64,000 bases of DNA from Streptomyces chrestomyceticus JCM 4735. GTDB taxonomy: Bacteria; Actinomycetota; Actinomycetes; Streptomycetales; Streptomycetaceae. Under the pieces are notes generated by a model, which saw only the letters and a list, made by a program, of their open reading frames with translations, searched no databases and was not told where the DNA came from. The stretch lies in assembly GCF_003865135.1 (NCBI RefSeq), contig NZ_BHZC01000001.1, positions 7,440,001 to 7,504,000 on the forward strand, in the 5' to 3' direction. Positions 59,630 through 64,000 of the stretch are shown here, in pieces (position 1 is the stretch's first letter; each line of letters opens with the position of its first letter). Both the position numbers and the translations under genes were made by a program.

Positions 59630-60781
59630 ATGAACCTGGAGCTCAGCGAGGAGCAGGCTGCCGCCCGGCAGCTCGCCGAGGACTTCGTCGACCGTGAGAT
59701 CACCCCGCACGCCGCCGCCTGGGACCGCGCCGAACGCGTCGACCGGGGCATCGTGAAGAAGCTCGGCGAGGTCGGCTTCCTCGGCCTGGCGGTCCCCGAG
59801 GAGTACGGCGGCTCCGGCGGTGACCACCTCACCTACGCGCTGGTGACCGAGGAACTGGGCCGTGGCGACTCCGCGGTGCGCGGCATCGTCTCCGTCTCCC
59901 TGGGGCTGGTCGCCAAGACGGTCGCGGCCTGGGGCAGCGAGGAGCAGAAGCGGCGGTGGCTGCCGCCGCTGACCTCCGGTGAGGCCGTCGGCTGCTTCGG
60001 CCTGACCGAGCCAGGCACCGGCTCGGACGCCGGGAACCTGACCACCCGTGCCGTACGGGACGGTGACTCCTACGTCGTCAACGGCAGCAAGATGTTCATC
60101 ACCAACGGCACCTGGGCCGACGTGGTGCTGCTCTTCGCGCGTACCGGCGGCGCCCCCGGCCACAAGGGGGTGAGTGCCTTTCTCGTCCCCACGGACACGC
60201 CCGGCCTGGAGCGCCGGGAGATCCACGGCAAGCTGGGGCTGCGCGGCCAGGCCACCGCCGAACTGGTGCTGCAGGACGTACGGGTGCCGGCGGACGCCCT
60301 GCTGGCCCCGGAGGGGAAAGGTTTCTCCGTCGCGATGTCGGCCCTGGCCAAGGGGCGGATGTCGGTCGCCGCCGGCTGCGTGGGCATCGCGCGGGCCGCG
60401 CTGGACGCCGCCGTCGGCCACGCCACGGAGCGCGAGCAGTTCGGCCGGACCATCGCCCACCATCAACTCGTGCAGGAGCTGCTCACCGACATCGCCGTCG
60501 ACGTGGACGCCGCGCGCCTGCTGACCTGGCGGGTCGCCGACCTGATCGACCGCGGCGAACCGTTCGCCACCGAGGCGTCCAAGGCGAAGCTGTTCGCCTC
60601 CGAGGCGGCGGTACGCGCCGCGAACAACGCGCTCCAGGTCTTCGGCGGCTACGGCTACATCGACGAGTACCCGGTCGGCAAGCTCCTGCGCGACGCCCGG
60701 GTGATGACCCTGTACGAGGGCACCAGCCAGATCCAGAAGCTGGTCATCGGGCGGGCCCTCACCGGGGTGTCGGCGTTCTGA
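59630..60781 (+). CDS. Acyl-CoA dehydrogenase
   Basis: 383 residues; ATG 59630 with AAGGGG five bases upstream. FAD and acyl-CoA motifs: LGLAVPEEYGGSGGDHLTYALVTEELGRGD, CFGLTEPGTGSDAGNLTTRAVRDGDSYVVNGSKMFITNG, KLGLRGQATAELVLQDVRVPADALL, REQFGRTIAHHQLVQELLTD, and LQVFGGYGYIDEYPVGKLLRDARVMTLYEGTSQIQKLVIGRAL with the catalytic Glu in YEGTSQ. It dehydrogenates an acyl-CoA at the alpha-beta bond. A MaoC hydratase 900 bases further could act next. Confidence 0.95.
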   Translation: MNLELSEEQAAARQLAEDFVDREITPHAAAWDRAERVDRGIVKKLGEVGFLGLAVPEEYGGSGGDHLTYALVTEELGRGDSAVRGIVSVSLGLVAKTVAAWGSEEQKRRWLPPLTSGEAVGCFGLTEPGTGSDAGNLTTRAVRDGDSYVVNGSKMFITNGTWADVVLLFARTGGAPGHKGVSAFLVPTDTPGLERREIHGKLGLRGQATAELVLQDVRVPADALLAPEGKGFSVAMSALAKGRMSVAAGCVGIARAALDAAVGHATEREQFGRTIAHHQLVQELLTDIAVDVDAARLLTWRVADLIDRGEPFATEASKAKLFASEAAVRAANNALQVFGGYGYIDEYPVGKLLRDARVMTLYEGTSQIQKLVIGRALTGVSAF

Positions 60782-60820
60782 GCGATTCCGGACGCCCCCC
60801 CACACCCCGTCCCGGCGGTT

Positions 60821-60835
60821 CTAAGCGCTTGCTCA
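60821..60835. promoter_or_regulatory. TetR-type operator B1 upstream of the second tetR
   Basis: CTAAGCGCTTGCTCA is the exact reverse complement of 61587-61601. It ends 65 bases before the ATG at 60901, where autoregulation would be expected. Confidence 0.85.
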
Positions 60836-60900
60836 CCGGCGGGGTAAGGTGTTCGGTCCGTCGCGGATGGCCCGCGAGGGACCGAGGATCGGGGTGCGCG

Positions 60901-61527
60901 ATGGTCACGGAGGCGGAGCAGGCGGACGGCTCGGCGGAGGACTGGGCCGACGTGTCCCCGGAAGCGGCCCGCCGTCTGGTCCGCGCCGCCGTCGAGGCGT
61001 TCGCCGAGCGCGGCTACCACGCCACCACCACCCGCGACATCGCGGGCCGGGCCGGCATGAGCCCCGCCGCGCTCTACATCCACTACAGGACCAAGGAAGA
61101 GCTGCTCTTCCGGATCAGCGGCATCGGCCACGAGAAGGCCCTGCGGATCATGGAGGAGGCGGCCGGTGCCGACGGCAGTCCCGCCGAGCGGCTCGCCGCC
61201 GCCGTCCGCACCTTCGCGTGCTGGCACGCCCGGCATCACACCACCGCCCGGGTCATCCAGTACGAGCTGCAGGCGCTGAGCGAGGAGCACTACGCGCACG
61301 TGGCCGGCCTGCGGCGGCGTACCGACCGTTCGCTGCGCGGCATCCTCCAGGACGGCGCCGACGCCGGGGAGTTCACGGTCGGCGACGTACCGGGCACGAC
61401 GCTCGCGGTGCTGTCGCTGTGTGTGGACGTGGCCCGCTGGTTCTCCGCCGAGGGCGCCCGTACGCCCGAGGAGGTGGGCGAGCTGTATGCCGGGCTGGTG
61501 CTGCGGATGGTCGGCGCGCGGCCGTAG
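60901..61527 (+). CDS. TetR-family regulator (KstR/FadR-like)
   Basis: 208 residues; ATG 60901 with GGATCGGGG upstream. HTH: RRLVRAAVEAFAERGYHATTTRDIAGRAGMSPAALYIHYRTKEELLFRI, typical of TetR regulators of lipid metabolism. The ligand domain contains VRTFACWHARHHTTARVIQYELQALSEEHYAHVAGLRRRTD. Identical 15-base sites precede this gene and the MaoC gene, so it probably controls itself and the hydratase. It is tandem with the acyl-CoA dehydrogenase gene. Confidence 0.92.
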   Translation: MVTEAEQADGSAEDWADVSPEAARRLVRAAVEAFAERGYHATTTRDIAGRAGMSPAALYIHYRTKEELLFRISGIGHEKALRIMEEAAGADGSPAERLAAAVRTFACWHARHHTTARVIQYELQALSEEHYAHVAGLRRRTDRSLRGILQDGADAGEFTVGDVPGTTLAVLSLCVDVARWFSAEGARTPEEVGELYAGLVLRMVGARP

Positions 61528-61586
61528 GGGCGGCAGGGACCGTAGGGGCCGCAGGGCATTGACACGGGAGGGCTCGCCGCACATGC

Positions 61587-61601
61587 TGAGCAAGCGCTTA
61601 G
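61587..61601. promoter_or_regulatory. TetR-type operator B2 upstream of the MaoC gene
   Basis: TGAGCAAGCGCTTAG is identical, in reverse orientation, to the site at 60821-60835. It lies 57 bases before the MaoC ATG. The core AAGCGCTT is palindromic. Confidence 0.88.
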
Positions 61602-61658
61602 TCGGTGGCGGGCCGATGGCACGGCCCGCGTCTGCGGAGCCTGAGGAGGCATACGGAC

Positions 61659-62120
61659 ATGGCAGAGCCCCGGGTGTTCGGCTCGCTCGACGCACTGCGG
61701 AACGCGGTCGGCGAGGACCTCGGCACCAGTGACTGGCTGGAGATCGACCAGAAGCGGATCGATCTGTTCGCCGACGCCACCGGCGACCACCAGTGGATCC
61801 ACGTCGACCCGGAGCGGGCCGCGGCCGGGCCGTTCGGCGCCACCATCGCGCACGGATACCTCACGCTGGCGCTGCTGCCCGCCCTCGTACCGCAGTTGCT
61901 GCGGGTCGACAACGTCAAGATGGGCATCAACTACGGCGTCGACAAGGTCCGGTTCCCCGCCCCCGTCCCGGTCGGCTCGCGGGTGCGGGCGACGGCCCGT
62001 ATCGCGGGCGTGACGGAGGTGTCCGGCGGCGTGCAGCTCGCGACGACGGTGACCGTCGAACGCGAGGGCGGCGGGAAGCCGGTCTGCGTCGCGGAGACGC
62101 TCAGCCGCTTCTACCTGTGA
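61659..62120 (+). CDS. MaoC-family (R)-specific enoyl-CoA hydratase-like protein
   Basis: 153 residues; ATG 61659 with GAGGAGG nine bases upstream. Hot-dog fold with the hydratase motif LFADATGDHQWIHVDPERA (catalytic Asp/His), then GATIAHGYLTLALLPALVPQL and INYGVDKVRFPAPVPVGSRVRA. It resembles actinobacterial MaoC/NodN enoyl-CoA hydratases, adding water to a trans-2-enoyl-CoA. Its operator links it to the TetR at 60901. It could act after the acyl-CoA dehydrogenase at 59630. Confidence 0.92.
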   Translation: MAEPRVFGSLDALRNAVGEDLGTSDWLEIDQKRIDLFADATGDHQWIHVDPERAAAGPFGATIAHGYLTLALLPALVPQLLRVDNVKMGINYGVDKVRFPAPVPVGSRVRATARIAGVTEVSGGVQLATTVTVEREGGGKPVCVAETLSRFYL

Positions 62121-62227
62121 CCCGGTGCCGGGCGGCCAACGGGCCGCCGCCGGACGGGCACCCGCGCCGCCCGTGGCCGGGCGCATCCCCGCAGCCCACC
62201 GGGCCTGCCCACGGTTAGGGTTGTGCC

Positions 62228-62821
62228 GTGCCCCAGCTTCCTCACAAGGTCCACGAGCTCACGGTCGGCCAGCTCTCCGCGCGGAGCGGCGCGGCGGTCT
62301 CGGCCCTGCACTTCTACGAGTCCAAGGGGCTGATCAGCAGCACCCGGACCGCGGGCAACCAGCGCCGCTACACCCGCGACGCGCTGCGCCGGGTCGCGTT
62401 CGTCCGCGCCGCCCAGCGGGTCGGCATCCCGCTCGCCGTCATCCGTGACGCGCTCGCCGAGCTGCCCGACGAGCGCACGCCCAACCGGGACGACTGGGCC
62501 CGGCTCTCCGAGGTCTGGCGCGAGGAGCTGGAGGAGCGCATCACCCAGCTCGTCGAGCTGCGCGACCGGCTGACCGACTGCATCGGCTGCGGCTGCCTGT
62601 CCCTGCAGACCTGCGCGCTGTCGAACCCGTACGACGAACTCGGCGAACAGGGCCCGGGGGCGCGGCGGCTGCGGGTGGACCGGACCGGCGGGCCGTCCCG
62701 GGCGCGCGGTGGCGCCTCCGGGGCCGGTACGGGGGAGGGGCGCCGGGGCGGCGGGACCCGAGAAGCCGGTACGGCGGATGAGGCGGGCGCGCGCGACGGG
62801 GACCGCTGCGCGCGCCGCTGA
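62228..62821 (+). CDS. soxR: Redox-sensitive MerR-family regulator SoxR
   Basis: 197 residues from GTG 62228. No SD; TAGGGT at 62216-62221 could be the -10 of a leaderless message. Mer[54 protein letters not shown]. The dimer helix is followed by [12 protein letters not shown], the CX2CXCX5C [2Fe-2S] cluster site that defines SoxR. The tail of about 50 Gly/Arg/Ala-rich residues is unusual. Streptomyces SoxR responds to redox-active antibiotics; no SoxR box is visible here, so targets lie elsewhere. Confidence 0.95.
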   Translation: MPQLPHKVHELTVGQLSARSGAAVSALHFYESKGLISSTRTAGNQRRYTRDALRRVAFVRAAQRVGIPLAVIRDALAELPDERTPNRDDWARLSEVWREELEERITQLVELRDRLTDCIGCGCLSLQTCALSNPYDELGEQGPGARRLRVDRTGGPSRARGGASGAGTGEGRRGGGTREAGTADEAGARDGDRCARR

Positions 62822-62853
62822 CGCTCACCACGCCCCGGGCAGCGCACCCCGGA

Positions 62854-64000
62854 TCACCACACGTCGGGCTTGCGGCCCGCCCACGGCCGCGCCTCCTCAA
62901 GCTGCGCGGAGAGCGCGACGAGCGTCGCGTCCTCCCCGTACCGCCCGCCGAGCATGACACCGATCGGCAGGCCCGCCGCGTTCCAGTGCAGCGGGATGCT
63001 CACCGCGGGCTGACCGGTGGCGTTGTACAGCGGCGTGTACGGGGTGAAGGCGCCGACGGCGGCGAACTCGGCCTGCGGGTCCGCGTCGTTGCGCAGCTCG
63101 CCGACGCGCGGCGGCGGCTTGGCGACCGTCGGGGTAAGCACCACGTCGAACCCGCCGTCCCGCGGCATCACCTGGTCGGCGATAAGCTGCCCCAGCATCC
63201 GGAACGCGTACAGCGACCGCGCGTACTCGACGGCCGGGATCTGCGCGCCACGCGCCCGCAGATAGCGGGTCAGCGGCATCAGGTCCGCCTCGTCCCGCGG
63301 CGGCACCGGGCGGCCGGCGGCGATCACCGACCAGACGCGGGTGAAGGCGAGCCGGGAGCTGTCGTCGGCGGGCAGCGTCAGCGCGTCGACCTCGTGGCCG
63401 AGGTCCGTGAGGAGCGCGGCCGTCTCCATGACGGCGGCCCGGCAGTCCGGGTGCACCTCGCTGCCGGGGAAGGGCACGTCGACCAGCCAGCCGATGCGCA
63501 GTCGCCCCGGGGCGCGCCCGGCGTACGCGGTGTACGTCTCGCCCGGCGGCAGCGCGGGCGCCGCGTACGGGTCGCCGGGCATCGGGCCGGCCATCGCGTC
63601 CAGCAGCGCGGCGGCGTCCGCGACCGTACGGGCGAGCGGGCCCGAGGTGCCCACGCCCGTCACGTCGTGGAGCAGCGGCCCGGAACTGATCAGGCCGCGG
63701 CTCGGCTTGATGCCGTAGAGACCGCAGACCGAGGCCGGGATGCGGATGGAGCCGCCGCCGTCGCTGCCCTGCGCCACGGGGGCCAGCCCGCCGGCCACCG
63801 CGGCGGCGGCGCCACCGCTCGAACCGCCCGCCGAACGCTCCAGGTCCCACGGGGTGCGGGCGGGCGGCGCGAGGAGGTTCTCCGTGTAGCAGGGCAGGCC
63901 GAACTCCGGGGTGTTGGTCTTGCCGAGCAGGATCGTGCCGGCCCGGCGCAGCTTGGTGACGACATGGTCGTCGATCTGCGCCACGTTGCCGGCCAGCGTC
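62854..64000 (-). CDS. Amidase signature family enzyme, N-terminus outside the window
   Basis: 382 residues of the C-terminal part are visible; the frame is open to the right edge ([21 protein letters not shown]). Motifs: [71 protein letters not shown] with the cis-Ser and nucleophile Ser of the Ser-cisSer-Lys triad; the Lys lies upstream of the edge. The later [26 protein letters not shown] closing segment ([19 protein letters not shown]) is typical. It hydrolyses amides, exact substrate unknown. An ATG at 63984 is internal, not the true start. Confidence 0.92.
   Translation of the reverse strand, partial: TLAGNVAQIDDHVVTKLRRAGTILLGKTNTPEFGLPCYTENLLAPPARTPWDLERSAGGSSGGAAAAVAGGLAPVAQGSDGGGSIRIPASVCGLYGIKPSRGLISSGPLLHDVTGVGTSGPLARTVADAAALLDAMAGPMPGDPYAAPALPPGETYTAYAGRAPGRLRIGWLVDVPFPGSEVHPDCRAAVMETAALLTDLGHEVDALTLPADDSSRLAFTRVWSVIAAGRPVPPRDEADLMPLTRYLRARGAQIPAVEYARSLYAFRMLGQLIADQVMPRDGGFDVVLTPTVAKPPPRVGELRNDADPQAEFAAVGAFTPYTPLYNATGQPAVSIPLHWNAAGLPIGVMLGGRYGEDATLVALSAQLEEARPWAGRKPDVW

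Overview
The window looks like chromosomal DNA of a Streptomyces or close relative. G+C is very high (visibly above 70%, not counted), third codon positions are strongly G/C, and GTG and TTG starts and 4-base ATGA/GTGA/TTGA overlaps are common. Typical families are present: roadblock/LC7 proteins, a SigK-type ECF pair, SoxR, an AA10 LPMO with a LAXTG sorting signal, and a DtxR/DmdR-type iron box. I saw no rRNA, tRNA, CRISPR array, insertion sequence or prophage.

Left part (1-9.7 kb). A partial PP-loop ATPase gene runs off the left edge. A DUF3533/YhgE-like membrane protein follows, divergent from an SOS-type mutasome operon: dnaE2 plus a Y-family polymerase homologue that has lost the catalytic Asp-Glu (ImuB-like), with a near-consensus LexA box upstream. 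Next are a PPOX-fold flavoprotein and a secreted LPMO predicted to be anchored to the cell wall by sortase.

Siderophore operon (9.9-16.5 kb). An ATP-grasp ligase, two IucA/IucC NIS synthetases and a type III PLP decarboxylase match the order of vibrioferrin pvsA-pvsB-pvsD-pvsE, without the exporter pvsC. Expression is probably iron-repressed (17/19 iron box) from a leaderless promoter.

16.5-22.4 kb. A four-gene roadblock/DUF4388-like operon without kinase or GTPase, a double-GNAT protein, a GntR regulator coupled to a VOC protein, a zinc-ribbon protein and an AAA ATPase. The VOC and AAA genes are frameshifted.

Surface polysaccharide locus (22.5-32.6 kb). A GH39-like glycosidase faces a tightly overlapping set: a 1294-residue flippase/polytopic membrane fusion, a polysaccharide deacetylase and two GT2 glycosyltransferases. 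A CelD-like acyltransferase and a small membrane protein lie upstream. A secreted GDSL lipase and a Ser/Thr kinase follow.

35.3-41.6 kb. A translationally coupled operon (DUF4331 protein, TPR protein, NicO metal transporter with a His-rich loop) is divergent from a SigK/RskA-like sigma/anti-sigma pair.

41.7-53.9 kb. A small Streptomyces-like protein, a frameshifted CaiB/BaiF CoA-transferase, an orphan type ISP module, an MFS sugar/acid-type transporter, a Tat-exported poly-gamma-glutamate hydrolase, a GntR/HutC regulator next to homogentisate dioxygenase (with a palindromic operator), a CitMHS transporter, an MFS efflux protein, a methyltransferase, and an orphan barstar-like protein.

Right part (54-64 kb). 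Aldehyde and alcohol dehydrogenases, an acyl-CoA dehydrogenase, a MaoC hydratase and two TetR regulators form two small regulons, recognised here by shared operators: a 17-mer at 53981 and 59553, and a 15-mer at 60821 and 61587. A urea transporter, SoxR and a partial amidase complete the window.

Three genes (20.3, 21.2 and 42.0 kb) are each restored by adding one C to a five-C run. This points to basecalling errors or phase variation rather than independent decay.
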